From positions 1 through 5,919 of the forward strand of contig CALFIT010000303.1 of NCBI GenBank assembly GCA_937877465.1: a DNA stretch of 5,919 nt, in the 5' to 3' direction. The notes under the pieces were generated by a model. It saw nothing but the letters and a program-made list of their open reading frames with translations. It was not told the origin of the DNA and did not search any database. The stretch is from an uncultured Bacteroidales bacterium. GTDB taxonomy: Bacteria; Bacteroidota; Bacteroidia; Bacteroidales; F082. The position numbers were made by a program, and so were the translations under genes. Positions within the stretch are counted from its first letter, which is position 1, and each line of letters opens with the position of its first letter. This document shows positions 5,700 to 5,919 of this stretch, in pieces.

Positions 5700-5919
5700 A
5701 TGAAAAAAGTCCAACTTTTGATCTTGATTTGCAGCGTTATAATCGCTGCCGCCTGCAATAAGCCCAATAACAACGGCGACTTGTCAGTCAACGTGGACTA
5801 TTCCATCAACGGCAAGCCATTGGTTACCGACACCTTGTGCTACACCAACGAAGCCGGCAACCGATTCATGGTCAACGAAATACAATGGTTCATGTCGGAC
5901 ATCCAACTGCTCGACGAGG
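5700..5919 (+). CDS. MbnP-like lipoprotein, 3' partial
   Basis: The first 73 residues of a lipoprotein are visible before the window ends. A Lys-start and hydrophobic stretch (residues 5-18) lead to C19 in IIAAAC, a signal-peptidase-II-type lipobox, so export and lipid anchoring are expected. The mature part begins with a polar NKPNNNGD linker, then a beta-rich segment: VDYSINGKPLVTDTLCYTN, AGNRFMVNEIQWFMSDIQL. The pattern NGKPL-x5-Y-x2-EAGN-x3-V-x2-I-x3-MSDI matches the start of the MbnP-like domain family from memory. MbnP partners with the di-heme protein MbnH in methanobactin/copper loci, and relatives are common in Bacteroidota beside peroxidase- or TonB-type genes. None of those partners is inside this window. 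It starts 22 bases after the nuclease stop with no clear promoter box in the gap. Composition returns toward the host average, so it is probably not part of the restriction-modification module. Confidence 0.75.
   Translation, partial: MKKVQLLILICSVIIAAACNKPNNNGDLSVNVDYSINGKPLVTDTLCYTNEAGNRFMVNEIQWFMSDIQLLDE

Overview
The window looks like a chromosomal segment from a Bacteroidota (Bacteroidales-like) bacterium. Four things point there: repeated TAnnTTTG-type -7 promoter boxes (TATTTTTG, TACCTTTG), start codons mostly without Shine-Dalgarno sites, a DUF2027/Smr-domain protein (a Bacteroidota-typical family), and YitT and PurN sequences of the Bacteroidota type. The exact genus cannot be read from the sequence.

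Layout. At the left edge (1-1122, +) is the 3' part of a gene for a protein that resembles the polysaccharide deacetylase/NodB fold. It overlaps purN (1119-1688, +; purine biosynthesis) by an ATGA. A YitT-family membrane protein gene (1678-2622, -) converges on purN and overlaps its 3' end by 11 bp. An intergenic stretch of about 150 bp then carries divergent promoters and a tRNA-Arg(CCG) gene with an encoded CCA (2772-2846, +). The tRNA is followed by a strong intrinsic terminator that lies in the 3' end of the convergent DUF2027/Smr protein gene (2869-3960, -).

A divergent promoter region with a perfect 12-bp inverted repeat separates the DUF2027 gene from a two-gene module. This consists of a D12-class adenine-N6 DNA methyltransferase (4041-4967, +) and an HNH nuclease with an N-terminal helix-turn-helix-like region and an extra Cys4 motif (4964-5677, +), joined by an ATGA overlap. 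It is very probably a Type II restriction-modification system of unknown specificity, and it is visibly more AT-rich than its surroundings, consistent with acquisition by transfer. At the right edge (5700-5919, +), 22 bp after the nuclease gene, begins a lipoprotein gene of the MbnP-like family, cut by the window end.

Most of the window is ordinary housekeeping sequence. The accessory and most interesting part is the restriction-modification module with its shared divergent promoter. No CRISPR array, insertion sequence or phage gene was seen.
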